Shown here piece after piece: positions 11,221 to 21,143 of a DNA stretch of 64,000 nt. Below the pieces are notes generated by a model that worked only from the letters and a program-made list of their open reading frames with translations, did no database searches and had not been told where the DNA came from. Each line of letters opens with the position of its first letter. Within the stretch, counting starts at the first letter, position 1. This DNA is from Stentor roeselii. Its lineage: Eukaryota > Ciliophora > Heterotrichea > Heterotrichida > Stentoridae. The translations under genes and the position numbers were made by a program. Location: positions 48,820-112,819 of the forward strand of contig RSEH01000157.1 of the NCBI GenBank assembly GCA_006503475.1, given 5' to 3'.

Positions 11221-12010
11221 ATTAAAATTATAAGCAAAAAATTTAAAAAATAGGCAAGCTTATCTTTATGGGATTTAATGAATGTATTGAGTTTTTAAAG
11301 ATTTTATAGGTTGAGACATATAAATTCCTTTTTTATGCACTAGATGTACACAGAAGATATTAAAATCATTAAACTTTTTATAGAAGTGCCTTTTAAAATA
11401 GTTGGTGTCTAAATAGTAATTTTCACTTTAATTCCAAATTCAAATACTTTAATAAAAGATTGATGAAGTCTTTAAACTTAATCTGGTTGTTTCATAGGCT
11501 AATGATAATTAGAATAATTTGAAACAAGATATGTGCCATATGTTTGTTTTGATGAAGCATCTTAGAATCTTCTTATTATTGAAATCGAACAAAATCGCTA
11601 ATCATATAGGACATCAAAATATGTAAAACATCTAAAATTTATCGAAAATTTACTTAGATCACAATTTAATTCAAAGAATCGAAAGATTTTATAGTTGAAT
11701 AGTGTTATCATCTAATTTTTTTATTTGAACTTACCTATAATATGCCCTAATTATTCATCGATTCAATAACTTATATATATTTAGTTCTCTCTGATATTTA
11801 AGAATTAGCTAAAATTTTAGTTTAAATCAGAAAATTAAAGTCTTAAGGGCCATGGCAAGATTTTAGTCAACCAAATAAATCAACAATTTTGCCAAGATCT
11901 TTAAAACTCATCAATCGCTCTGATTTATTACTAAATTTAAAGTGTCTATATTTATTATATAGCAAATAAGTCTATAGTTTTAAAAGTAGACTTAATACCT
12001 GAGGTTATAA
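11221..12010. other. Divergent A+T-rich spacer
   Basis: This is the shared upstream region of two divergent genes. The right-hand gene has a GGTTATAAATG start context at its end. No other motif or reading frame is convincing. Confidence 0.45.
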
Positions 12011-13258
12011 ATGTCTAAGAAAAAATGCTCAATCGAAGCTTGTCGGAAACTACCATGCTTCAAATGCTCATGCAACGATGGTCTTCTTTTTTGTAAAGAT
12101 CATATAAGTAAACATTTACTAGTAAAAGATGAGCATTCTATTAAAAATTATGTTACTGAGGTCCCTAATGATTTGATAACATTTATTCTAAACTATCATA
12201 CAGAGTGTATAAAAATAGTAAACGAAAATATAAAAAAACTTAAAGATTTCACCAATCAAATCATAAATTCTATTTCCAGAAGGTCAACTGAACTTCTTCA
12301 TTCGTTTAATAAAGAAAAGGAAATGATTCGTTTATCTTTAGATTCATTAATAAAAGATTTGATTATTGAAAAAGATACACTTAGTGCAATAGAAGAAAAT
12401 AAGATAATTTATTCAAGTGAATTTACTTTTGAGTTTGAGAATATTGAAAGTATTCTAGATATTTTATTCAGAACTAAAACTAACAATAATTTTTCTAGTT
12501 GTCAAGATGACGAATATGCTCTAGTTTTTTCTAATCCTCCAAATAATAAAATTGAGTTAATTGATCTTATAACTTTGAAAAAAAAACAAATAAACTTTGA
12601 TATTAGTGATTTCTCGTATTCCTGCTCATGTTGCAAGATTGATAAAGATAATTATTTTATATATGGTGGATATTCTACTCCTTTTATAAATACCTGCAAA
12701 ATAATTGATATAAAGAACCAAAACATTGAAATACTTCCTTCTGATAAAGGATTGGCTATCGCGGGCTCATGTTATTTTCTCGGAGAAGTTTATATATTTG
12801 GAGGATGCTTAGATGGAACAAATCCAATTATAGATTGCAAAAAATTTAATTTAGAATATAAAATTTGGAAACCAATTTCATCTTTACCACAACCTAACTA
12901 CAGAACATCAACGTATTTAACTAATAAAATAATTTTTATTGCTGGATATCAGAGTCCATCAATATTCAAATATAATCCAACCGAAAACAATTTTTCCGAA
13001 TCAAAGCATTCTATTTCTTGTAACAGTTATAAATATTTAATTCATAATTGGCTTGTTTGTTTCGGTGATTCTTTATATGAATTTAATGATGAGGAAAATT
13101 TAATAAGACGACAACCTTTTACTGATAATGGACAAAATCTTAATTCATTCACTTATTTCAAGAAGGGGCAGTATATCTATTTTGTTTATATTTCTCCTCC
13201 GAAACTTTATAGAATAAATACCATTTCAAAACAGATAGAAGTAATAAATTATAATTAG
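12011..13258 (+). CDS. B-box-like zinc finger and kelch-type propeller protein
   Basis: 415 residues. The N-terminus has a B-box-like Cys/His cluster (C6, C11, C16, C19, C21, then FCKDHISKH). A helical, probably coiled-coil part follows at about 55-140. The second half is a kelch-type propeller with FIYGGYST, YIFGGCLDGTN and IIFIAGYQS blades. The order B-box, coiled coil, propeller is that of TRIM-like scaffold proteins, but there is no RING finger, so ubiquitin-ligase activity is not indicated. The start follows GGTTATAAATG and the gene ends in TAG. Many such proteins exist in ciliates; the specific role is unknown. A+T-rich codon use resembles the neighbouring decayed region more than the compact block to the right. 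Confidence 0.65.
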   Translation: MSKKKCSIEACRKLPCFKCSCNDGLLFCKDHISKHLLVKDEHSIKNYVTEVPNDLITFILNYHTECIKIVNENIKKLKDFTNQIINSISRRSTELLHSFNKEKEMIRLSLDSLIKDLIIEKDTLSAIEENKIIYSSEFTFEFENIESILDILFRTKTNNNFSSCQDDEYALVFSNPPNNKIELIDLITLKKKQINFDISDFSYSCSCCKIDKDNYFIYGGYSTPFINTCKIIDIKNQNIEILPSDKGLAIAGSCYFLGEVYIFGGCLDGTNPIIDCKKFNLEYKIWKPISSLPQPNYRTSTYLTNKIIFIAGYQSPSIFKYNPTENNFSESKHSISCNSYKYLIHNWLVCFGDSLYEFNDEENLIRRQPFTDNGQNLNSFTYFKKGQYIYFVYISPPKLYRINTISKQIEVINYN

Positions 13259-13497
13259 TTCTAATAGAGGATAATATCTAGTTAATAAATCAAATAAATG
13301 ATCAAGCTTTGATTGTTGATTATGTCTTTACATTAATAATAAAATGATGTTTATCTTTATTGTATTTACCTTCAGGCTAAGCATTATAACTCCATAAATT
13401 GTAGTGAATTTGGTTTTTATTCTAAAGAGGCTTCACAATATGAATGATAAATAGAGAGTATTAATCTTAATTCTCCAAACTAAATTACATAAATAAA

Positions 13498-15633
13498 ATG
13501 CAATGCCTGAACTGCAGCGAAAATTTTGACCTAGGAATCCGAAAGCCAATGAAATTCTGCTGTTCACTTCTCTGTTATTCCTGCCTCTTCGAATTAACCA
13601 TAAAATCCTCATCTCCCGACGGACACCCACGCCACTGCTCAAAGTGCAATACCAAAATCCTAAACATAACAACCTACTCATCAGACTCTTCCTTAATAAC
13701 CCAAATGAGCCTTGAAAATTACAAAAAGACTTTCATCCACCAAGGCGAAGGTCTCTGTTCAACCTGCCAAACCCAATCAGAAGTCTTTTCCCGTAATCCA
13801 ACCTCTCCAGCCCAATGCCATTCATGCTTATCACTAAAACTCCATCTAAAGTTATCCCCAGTCCTCTGCAGTCAAGGTCACAAATTTCATCTAAAAACAG
13901 AAAATCCTAAAAAATCCGATTGTCTCTTCTGTAAAAACAAAATGAATGCAAAATTAACTTGTTTTGAATGTTTTCTTGATATCTGCTACTATTGTACAGA
14001 CCTGCTTATTTCTATGATTTTTTCAACAAGGTTTGTGAAATGTTGGTGCGAAGGAGAAATTATTTGGATAAACAACTTAAAATCAAAAAAATGCAATTTT
14101 TGTAAAGAAAATTTTGAAAATATTGGAAGTTTTTTTTGTCCTTGTTGTGGAAAAAGTCGATGTTTGTATTGTTTTTTGGAGGTTTTTAAAGATTTGAATT
14201 GTTTTAGGTGTAAGGTGTTGTTTTCAGCTGAAGTTTTTCCGAAGGTGGGTCGGAATGGGCAGGTATTTTGTGGGATTTGTAGAGATTTTCAAGGATTGAA
14301 TGAGGATTCTGGATTAAACACGATTTTTAAAGCGATTTGTCGAGGAAGGCATAAGATTGATACTTATAGCAATTACTTGAAACCTTGCTTTAGTTGTGGG
14401 GTGGTTCAGGAAGGGCTGAGGTGTGGCAGGTGTCAGTCGTCTTTTTGTATTTCTTGTTATAAATGGCTTTGCAATAGTCAGGCTGCACCTTATTCTAAAT
14501 GTCTTCAAGGTCATGAGGTTCGAAGGGTTGCTATTAGTAGTGAATTTCATGATTTAAAGCAAGTCGTGAAAAGTGAAGATCCTTATGGCGTGAATAGAGT
14601 CATTTGTCGATCTTGCAATAAGAAGATGAGAATTTTGTCGTATATGTGTCTTACTTGTAAATCAGACCAATGCGAAGACTGTTATCAATTCCTATCAAAA
14701 ATCGATATAATCCCCTTAGCCTGCCAATGTGAAAATCCAGGCCAACTCACCTACCTTTACTACAACCCGTGCATAAATTGTGAAACCTGTCAAAAGTCCT
14801 TCGAAAAAAGTGGAAGTTTTATCTGTTCATCCTGCAAATCATTGAAATGTCTTCCTTGTGTCTCATCTCTCTCTAAAACAACCTGCACATCATGCAAAAA
14901 ACCGAATGAAAACAACGAATCCCTTCTAAAGACAAGTACCTACGGGCACCCTTTCTGTTCAACTTGCTTTGAAAGATTGAGTTCCTCTAATCTCTGTGAT
15001 GACCTCTCACATCAACTCTCAATGTCAAGACAAAATCAAATCAACTGTCAAAAACATTTATTCTCATCTTTTGAGTCTACAGAAGTCCTTTCTTGTTCAA
15101 ACTGCAAAAAAGATCTAAAAAGTTTATTTTCCTGCCTAGACTGCAAAATTCTTCTTTGTTTACATTGCAAGATCTGGGAACTCGAAGCCATCAGCATTTC
15201 AAATAACTTCAAATGTCTAAAAGGACATCAACTTAAATTAATCCCTTTCGCCCAAAGACTTTACAACAGGTCTGGCAAGTATTACTGTGATGGATGTGAT
15301 CAAAAAGTTGCAGGAATGAGTTTTCATTGCTTTCAATGCAACTTGGACTACTGCCCTGTTTGTTTCTTCAGTGTTCTTGAATTACTCGAGATTTTTACTA
15401 GAGTTTCTTGTTTTTGTACTCAGAAGTTCAAGTGGATTTCAGTGAAAAATAACTTAAAATGCTTTTCCTGCAAGAAAAAACTGAAAAAAACAGGGTATTT
15501 CATATGTCTTGGATGTGTCAAGCCTCACTGCATCAAATGTTCCTTGAAAGTTGCTCAAAAACTTCAAATGAAACAAGTTAAAAAAGAATCTCTTGGCTTG
15601 AAACTTGGAAGATTTTTTTTAGGTTATGAGTAA
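13498..15633 (+). CDS. Large cysteine-rich multi-zinc-module protein, copy 1
   Basis: 711 residues, packed with C-x2-C pairs from end to end and with no signal peptide, so it is an intracellular zinc protein rather than a disulfide-rich one. The N-terminus (CLNCSENFDLGI...CCSLLCYSCLFEL) is RING-like. The body repeats a composite unit about three times: a ZZ/DC1-like part (CDGCDQKVAGMSFHCFQC..DYCPVCF), then C-x-C...W, then C-x2-C..F.. G-x-F-x-C-x2-C-x4-C-x2-C. Examples of the second part fall near residues 185-240, 412-465 and 640-690. It is a clear tandem paralog of the next gene, 74 bp downstream. ZZ/DC1-like fingers usually bind proteins or lipids. A ubiquitin-ligase role is possible from the RING-like start but not shown. 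Confidence 0.65.
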   Translation: MQCLNCSENFDLGIRKPMKFCCSLLCYSCLFELTIKSSSPDGHPRHCSKCNTKILNITTYSSDSSLITQMSLENYKKTFIHQGEGLCSTCQTQSEVFSRNPTSPAQCHSCLSLKLHLKLSPVLCSQGHKFHLKTENPKKSDCLFCKNKMNAKLTCFECFLDICYYCTDLLISMIFSTRFVKCWCEGEIIWINNLKSKKCNFCKENFENIGSFFCPCCGKSRCLYCFLEVFKDLNCFRCKVLFSAEVFPKVGRNGQVFCGICRDFQGLNEDSGLNTIFKAICRGRHKIDTYSNYLKPCFSCGVVQEGLRCGRCQSSFCISCYKWLCNSQAAPYSKCLQGHEVRRVAISSEFHDLKQVVKSEDPYGVNRVICRSCNKKMRILSYMCLTCKSDQCEDCYQFLSKIDIIPLACQCENPGQLTYLYYNPCINCETCQKSFEKSGSFICSSCKSLKCLPCVSSLSKTTCTSCKKPNENNESLLKTSTYGHPFCSTCFERLSSSNLCDDLSHQLSMSRQNQINCQKHLFSSFESTEVLSCSNCKKDLKSLFSCLDCKILLCLHCKIWELEAISISNNFKCLKGHQLKLIPFAQRLYNRSGKYYCDGCDQKVAGMSFHCFQCNLDYCPVCFFSVLELLEIFTRVSCFCTQKFKWISVKNNLKCFSCKKKLKKTGYFICLGCVKPHCIKCSLKVAQKLQMKQVKKESLGLKLGRFFLGYE

Positions 15634-15707
15634 AGATTAAGTAAAAATCAAAATTTTTCTGAAAAATTATTTAAAGGTAAAATTTTATGGTTTTAAACAA
15701 CTTATAA

Positions 15708-17855
15708 ATGAAAAGTTGTGAAAAATGCTCAGAAAACTTTGATCTTGGGATTCATAAACCTGTCAAGTACTGCTGCGCGACTTATTGTTACTCTTGTGTT
15801 TTCAGCATTTCTTCTAAATCACAGAATTGCATCAATTGTCAGAGGGTGCTTCCGAGTAGGGATGAATTGACTGTGGACTATGATATTATTGAGGATATTC
15901 AGCAGGCTTCTCAGAAAATCAAGAACTTAAAAGTGGCAAAGGATGGTAAAACTTGCTTTAAATGCAAGGCTAAGTCCAAATTTAAGCTTCCTAAAACGAA
16001 AGAGGAAATATGTGGAAAGTGCTTGACGGATGGAATGAGAATGAAACATTATTTTGAAGGGTTTAAGTGTGTCAATGGTCATCGGTTTTACTCCTGTCGT
16101 TCTTTGGAATTAAATGAAAAGTGTTATTTATGCAAATTTCCCCAACGAACAGAATGGCACTGTTTTAAATGCGGAATCCATCTCTGCCAAAAGTGCTCCG
16201 ATCTTCTTCTTTCAGTCACAACAAGTCTTCCTCACCTAAAATGCCGATGTCAAGGTGAACTGCTCTGGCAACCAGAAATCTCTTGCGAATCCTGCTCATC
16301 ATGCAAGCAAAACTATTCAAAACTCGGTCGATATTTCTGTGGAAACTGCATAAAAACCCATTGTTTTTCATGCACCCTGAAGCGTTTCAACGACATCTCC
16401 TGTTTTTACTGCCTAAAGTCTTTCAACATCTACAACCTTCCAATCCAAGGCTCAACAAACGAAATTTCCTGCAAAGCCTGCACAAATCCTTTATCATCAA
16501 ATTCAAACCTTTTAAAAATTTTCTTAAATAGTTGCCAAGGAAACCATGACTTCCTTCCAGACAACTCTTCCTTCAATTTCTTCGACAGTATCTGTGGAAT
16601 CTGCGAAAAACCTGAAAATTTATTAAAATGCAGCCTTTGTCCTGAAGGTATCTGCTCAAAATGTCGAAAATGGTTAAAAAACAGCGAATTTGATGAAAAT
16701 GGAAAATGTCTTAAAGGTCATTTTTTAAGACTTACAAAAATTCAATTTTTGAAAACTGAGGGAAAAATAAGAAGATGTGGAAGTTGTAATAAAGAAATCA
16801 ATTCGGAAAGTTTTCATTGCAGGACTTGTGATGTTGACCAATGCCCTGAATGTTTCTGTCAAGTAAAGTCTTTGATTGAGATGAGGACAAAAGAAGTTTA
16901 TTTGGATTCTGAGGGTTTTGAATGGATTTATCATAAGAAGTGCGATGAATGCTGTCGTTGTTTGACAAGTTATAAGAACTGGGGATGTTTTTGTCAGAAA
17001 TCTGGAAGTTCTAAGCTTTGTTTCACATGTGCCAGGAAAACTTCAGAGAAAAAATGTGAGGAGTGTTTTACTAGAGTTGATTTGAACTCAGTTAGTTGTG
17101 GACATATTTTCTGTACCAAGTGCTTGATTTCTATAATCAATACTCAGAACTGTCCTAAATGTCAGGGAAAAAACATCAACGTTCACTCACTCGTCGTCAA
17201 AGCCATAAAAAATCGTGATTGCCCAGAACACTTTTTCGTCAAACTTCCTCAACAAGGACAGTGCCAATACTGCACTAAACAAAAAAATATCTTAATTTGC
17301 ACGACTTGCAATATAAAAACATGCAAAAAATGCAAAATTTGGCATATTGACTCTTTTGATACTCCTGAAAATTTCGTGTGTTCTGAGAATCATTCGTTGA
17401 AATTAACGGAAAATGCGCAGGATTTTTATGATAAAAAAGGAAAGTTCAGTTGTGATGGGTGCTTCGAGATTACTTCTGGGAAAAGTCTGCATTGTTTGAA
17501 GTGTAAACTTGACTATTGCTATTTTTGTTACTCGAATTTGAAACTTTTGAAACAGATTTACTTGTTTTTTTATTGTGGGGTTAAAAGTTGTGCTGGGAAA
17601 GTTGAGTGGAATCCGAAAAAAAATGGGAAAAAATGCTTGAAATGTACTCAGAAGTTTAAAAAATCAGGACTTTTTGAGTGTTTGAAGTGTAATTTTCTGA
17701 TGTGCATTAATTGTGCGCTCAAGATGAAAAAAGAAAAGTGCTCGATGTGTTGTCAAGTTTTTACTGTTAAACTTGTTTCTCCGGCTATGGCTTTGGACCG
17801 GTCGGTTGTGTGTGAGGACTGCTTGAAAGAGAAAAACTCTAAAGTTAGATTATAA
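15708..17855 (+). CDS. Large cysteine-rich multi-zinc-module protein, copy 2
   Basis: 715 residues, starting in an ACTTATAAATG context. It aligns over its whole length with the preceding gene: the N-terminal motif CSENFDLGIHKPVKYCC matches CSENFDLGIRKPMKFCC, and the same threefold ZZ/DC1-like plus G-x-F-C-x2-C modules follow. One extra feature is a cleaner RING-like segment in the middle (CEECFTRVDLNSVSCGHIFCTKC...CPKC, about residues 450-485), with the C-x2-C...C-x-H-x2-C-x2-C...C-x2-C order of C3HC4 RING fingers. This makes an E3 ubiquitin-ligase role more plausible for copy 2. Tandem duplication followed by divergence is the likely origin. Base composition of the coding strand switches between C-rich and G-rich patches. 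Confidence 0.68.
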   Translation: MKSCEKCSENFDLGIHKPVKYCCATYCYSCVFSISSKSQNCINCQRVLPSRDELTVDYDIIEDIQQASQKIKNLKVAKDGKTCFKCKAKSKFKLPKTKEEICGKCLTDGMRMKHYFEGFKCVNGHRFYSCRSLELNEKCYLCKFPQRTEWHCFKCGIHLCQKCSDLLLSVTTSLPHLKCRCQGELLWQPEISCESCSSCKQNYSKLGRYFCGNCIKTHCFSCTLKRFNDISCFYCLKSFNIYNLPIQGSTNEISCKACTNPLSSNSNLLKIFLNSCQGNHDFLPDNSSFNFFDSICGICEKPENLLKCSLCPEGICSKCRKWLKNSEFDENGKCLKGHFLRLTKIQFLKTEGKIRRCGSCNKEINSESFHCRTCDVDQCPECFCQVKSLIEMRTKEVYLDSEGFEWIYHKKCDECCRCLTSYKNWGCFCQKSGSSKLCFTCARKTSEKKCEECFTRVDLNSVSCGHIFCTKCLISIINTQNCPKCQGKNINVHSLVVKAIKNRDCPEHFFVKLPQQGQCQYCTKQKNILICTTCNIKTCKKCKIWHIDSFDTPENFVCSENHSLKLTENAQDFYDKKGKFSCDGCFEITSGKSLHCLKCKLDYCYFCYSNLKLLKQIYLFFYCGVKSCAGKVEWNPKKNGKKCLKCTQKFKKSGLFECLKCNFLMCINCALKMKKEKCSMCCQVFTVKLVSPAMALDRSVVCEDCLKEKNSKVRL

Positions 17856-18105
17856 TTAGGATTAGATGATGACTTCAAGATTAAGACTTTAGGCTTGATA
17901 AGTCCGTATAAACCAAGATTTTTTCCAAACCTTTATTTTTCCATAATAAAATACTCACTAATTAACCAAACTCTTAAATCTTAAACATCTATAAAATAAA
18001 ACCTCTACCTAAAAACCCAAAAATTTCCACTTCTACCCAACTTTCCTAAAAACTCTTCAAAATCCTTCCCAAGCCCTCCTTTTCCCAAATCAAAATAAAT
18101 ACGAT

Positions 18106-18864
18106 ATGCTAATAACCTCAAGACACTCCTCGCCCCGTTTTCCAAGTTCTCCAGGGCGATTTCCTCAATACTCCAAAGCAAATTCACGAACATCTTCATT
18201 AGGATCTTCGAAATACTCCTCCCCAGCTCGTTACTTTTCCCCCTCAAGCCAAAGAATCCATTCATTCCGGGAGTGGTCGTTCAAGACTTTAACTGAACTA
18301 ACAAAGATGCGTTCAAAAAAGCAAAGCAAATTAATTGAAATTGAGGCAAAACAAAAAACTTTACACAAAAAACTTCAGGTCTTAATTAGCGAAGAAATTA
18401 AATCAAGAAGGAAAAACAAATCAACACAACTGAAAGTGAAAGGCGATAACATCCTTGCTATGATCATGAAAGAATCCGCTCAGAACTTGTTGGAACTTGA
18501 AACAAAAGCGAAAAATCTTGTAGAGGACAATCAGATGATGAGAGAAAAACTTGGAATTAAAGAGAAGGTCAGTGTTCAGATGGTTCTTGATGTAATTGGG
18601 AGAAGAGATGAATGTGAGGAAATAGAAGTAGAGAGAAATGAAGATTATTTACTATGTATCGATGATATCGCTGATATCATTATGATTAGGTTTCAACATC
18701 TTGACTTTAAAGAACTTGCTAGTCAACTCGCAGGAAATATTGAAAATGAAAGATTGAGGACTAAACAACTGCATCTTGAAAATATTCAAATTTTTCAAAG
18801 CAACAAAAAAATTTTAAGTGATTTGGAAGCTGAAGCTGAAAGTAGAGGATTGCATTTTATATAA
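18106..18864 (+). CDS. Coiled-coil protein with Ser/Arg-rich N-terminus
   Basis: 252 residues. Residues 1-55 are rich in Ser, Arg and Pro (SSPRFPSSPGRFP, SSPARYFSPSSQR) and look disordered and phosphorylatable. From about 60 onward the protein is charged and helical, with heptad-like runs typical of coiled coils. There are no membrane segments and no catalytic motif. It ends in TAA just before the tRNA-like gene on the other strand, and another coiled-coil gene follows. A cytoskeletal or basal-body structural role would fit ciliates, but this is inference from composition only. Confidence 0.55.
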   Translation: MLITSRHSSPRFPSSPGRFPQYSKANSRTSSLGSSKYSSPARYFSPSSQRIHSFREWSFKTLTELTKMRSKKQSKLIEIEAKQKTLHKKLQVLISEEIKSRRKNKSTQLKVKGDNILAMIMKESAQNLLELETKAKNLVEDNQMMREKLGIKEKVSVQMVLDVIGRRDECEEIEVERNEDYLLCIDDIADIIMIRFQHLDFKELASQLAGNIENERLRTKQLHLENIQIFQSNKKILSDLEAEAESRGLHFI

Positions 18865-18880
18865 GTAATAATTAGAAAAA

Positions 18881-18949
18881 GTCAGAAGCTGGGGATTGAG
18901 GACCCCTTGCGCTGTCATTCAAGTGCTCTCCCAACTGAGCTACTTCTGA
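18881..18949 (-). tRNA. tRNA-like gene, short and non-canonical
   Basis: The minus strand gives a perfect 7-bp acceptor stem (TCAGAAG with CTTCTGA), T8-A9, and a canonical D arm and A box (GCTC AGTTGGGA GAGC). A run of five T follows directly after the discriminator C, as a Pol III terminator would. The rest is odd. The anticodon arm is CTTG/CAAG around about ten bases, the T arm is GGGG/CCCC around TCCTCAAT instead of the usual TTCGA-type 7-base loop, and there is almost no variable loop. The total is 69 nt, about four short. If the T before GAC is U33, the anticodon is GAC (Val), but this is weak. It could be a degenerate tRNA gene or a tRNA-derived RNA. Confidence 0.6.
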
Positions 18950-19035
18950 ATGAGTAAAATAAAGTTCCTTATTAAAATTATCACAACTTCAATAATCCAT
19001 TATAAGCAATTCCTGTAAAAATCCTTCAACTATTA

Positions 19036-19196
19036 AAAAATCTTCAAAACTTTCCTTAATTTAAAGTAAAATCTTCAAAACTTTCCTTATTTAAAGTAAA
19101 ATCTTCAAAACTTTCTTCAATTCAAAGTAAAATCTTCACAACTTTCTTAATTCAAATAAAAATCTTCAAAAATTTCTTCAAGTGAAACTAAAATCT
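19036..19196. repeat. Degenerate tandem repeat, about 31 bp, 5 units
   Basis: Five imperfect head-to-tail units share the core AAAATCTTCAAAACTTTCTT followed by AATTTAAAGT-like sequence, with 27-32 bp spacing. They fill the space just upstream of the coiled-coil gene at 19226. Confidence 0.75.
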
Positions 19197-19225
19197 CCAT
19201 TCTAAACATTTAAATCATTCCATAA

Positions 19226-20059
19226 ATGGGAGACTTTGAAGAACTATCTCAAATGCTTCGAACACTTTTCATCGAGACCTTCACAACGAACTGCAAAGTA
19301 GAAGAGTCCGAAATGACGAAAGAAGAACAAGAAACAATCAACTCGATCGACATCTTCGAAGTCCTCGAAAACCTCAAAGAAATCATTTTTTCGCTTCTTC
19401 AGTTCAAACAGGACTACATCGCTTCTGACAAGGCAGAACTCGTTAAAAGGTCAGAAAAGTTCGAAACAATGCTTCAGAAACTTGAAGCTGAAGTCAGAGG
19501 ACATATTCGCGTCGAGCATCAGCTGAAACTTCACATTGAGACCAATCAGTCCATTTCAGAAGACCTGGAAGTCCAAAACAACAGACATTTAAATGAAATC
19601 AAAGACTTGCAGGAAAGACTTAAAAAGTTTCAAAGTAAAAAAGATAAAGATTTGATGGAAAAAATTCAAAGTTTAGAAGAAATTATCAAGAAAAAAGACT
19701 TTATTATTACAAGACTGGAAAATGAAGTTAATGAACTAAAAAGTTCTTTTGGAAAAAGTGATAGTGAGAAGATTTTAAGGAAAAAACAAAAGAAAGAAGA
19801 TGCTTTTGAAGGAATTAAACAGAAAATAGGAGATAAGTCAATTGGGCTTCATAATATTCAAAGACTTTTTGTGGATAAGGCTGGGAAAAGCAGCAGGGAT
19901 CGGAATAAAATTGTGAGGAAGTCAGCGAATGAGAATGAATTACTGAGAAACAGGGTTTATGAGCTGAAAGTCACAAAATTACCGACTAAGACACATGCTA
20001 GAAGCACTTCTGAAAATATTCGGCCACGATCTGTTGGAAGACGAGCTCCTTCGAGGTGA
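19226..20059 (+). CDS. Coiled-coil protein with basic tail
   Basis: 277 residues, ATG in a CCATAAATGG context, ending in TGA. Residues about 40-180 form long charged heptad-like helices (EKIQSLEEIIKKKDFIITRLENEVNEL part), followed by a Lys/Arg/Ser-rich tail ending RPRSVGRRAPSR. There are no enzymatic motifs, signal peptide or membrane span. The gene has a degenerate repeat array immediately upstream and another coiled-coil gene before that, so the two may be structural proteins of the cortex or ciliary apparatus. That is inference only. Confidence 0.6.
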   Translation: MGDFEELSQMLRTLFIETFTTNCKVEESEMTKEEQETINSIDIFEVLENLKEIIFSLLQFKQDYIASDKAELVKRSEKFETMLQKLEAEVRGHIRVEHQLKLHIETNQSISEDLEVQNNRHLNEIKDLQERLKKFQSKKDKDLMEKIQSLEEIIKKKDFIITRLENEVNELKSSFGKSDSEKILRKKQKKEDAFEGIKQKIGDKSIGLHNIQRLFVDKAGKSSRDRNKIVRKSANENELLRNRVYELKVTKLPTKTHARSTSENIRPRSVGRRAPSR

Positions 20060-21143
20060 AGGAAGTTGGGTTTAACGTAATTGGTTAAATGTAATAGATA
20101 AGATTTATGAGAAAATCTGGCTGGATTAGTTGAATGAGTTAAGGAATAGTTTATTGAGCTTCTTCGAATATTTGCACATATTATATAATTGGAATATTTC
20201 AAACAATGTCTAGTAAGTTCATTTTTAGTTAAATGGGAATTGTTTTAGGACTTTTACTTGTTTTTGTCATTTTAGATGAAGATGGTGAGGATTATTGGAA
20301 AAAGACGCTTTAGGAGGGTGAAGAAAAGTTTAGACTATTAAATTGATTTTGGTTTGTTTAAGATTAGGTCTTCGAACTTCTAGGGCTTGAAGGAAAAGTC
20401 CTGAATCGAATTGCATGGCTTGAAAATAGAATTTTCAATATTTTTTCAATCAAGAAAGCATTTTCCTACTATTTTAGTGCAATATGTATTAAATATTCAA
20501 TGGCATTCTAAATAAGCTTTTAGACAAATTTCAGCAAAATTTTATTTCAAGGCCAGGCTAAGCCCACTGAAAGGTTTTAAACCTTATTAAACCAAAATTC
20601 TCTTCAAAATCTATCACCCAAGCCTTTCCATATTTATAAACTCATCTTTCAATCTACACTCTATCTCTACTCAACTCTCTGTCTAAAATCAAAATTTCAT
20701 TAAATTTCAGCTATTTTCCCTCTTCTAATCTTCATCGTACCAAAATCCTTTCTTTTTTTTTTCCCTCTTCAAATTGACTTTGCGACTTTTTTTCCCTCTT
20801 CAAATAAACTTTCCTACCTTTTTCAATTTTTTCAAACTTTACATAAAACAGAGTTTCTTCAAGGTTTCGTCAAAAAAAGTCCCTAAAGCCAAAGTCAAGT
20901 CTAAATTTTTCCAATCACCAGGCCACCCGACAAATAAATCGAAAAAATACTTAAACCTAACCCAAGCTTCTAACTAACCTAAAAACGAATAACTTGTAGT
21001 CCTGTCCATAAATTATAAAACTTCAAACCATCTATCAGGAAAAGTTTAAATCATCTTTAAACCAATCTAAATTCTTAAAATCAATCCATTATTAGCCTAT
21101 CAAATTATTTTGAAATATAAGCCTTTTCAAAGCCTTTCGTAGC
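20060..21143. other. Spacer with one tiny open frame
   Basis: An A+T-rich spacer of about 1.1 kb. It holds the 26-residue frame at 20233-20313, listed separately. A 67-codon frame at 20774-20977 is Phe/Lys rich, lacks a convincing start context, and looks like pyrimidine-rich spacer rather than a gene. Confidence 0.45.
20233..20313 (+). CDS. Possible 26-aa membrane microprotein
   Basis: ATG to TAG encodes MGIVLGLLLVFVILDEDGEDYW plus a short basic end. That is one hydrophobic stretch followed by an acidic, then Lys-containing tail, the layout of a small single-pass membrane protein. A 16-nt GT...AG stretch just upstream (GTAAGTTCATTTTTAG) does not connect it to a longer frame. It is too short for statistical support and could be chance. 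Confidence 0.2.
   Translation: MGIVLGLLLVFVILDEDGEDYWKKTL

Noticed and set aside
14314-14550. Minus-strand frame inside the first zinc-module gene
   Set aside because: Shadow of the well-supported plus-strand gene; its translation has no coherent features.
20774-20977. A 67-codon plus-strand frame
   Set aside because: Phe/Lys-rich translation of a pyrimidine-rich spacer, with no TATAAATG-type start context and no recognisable features.
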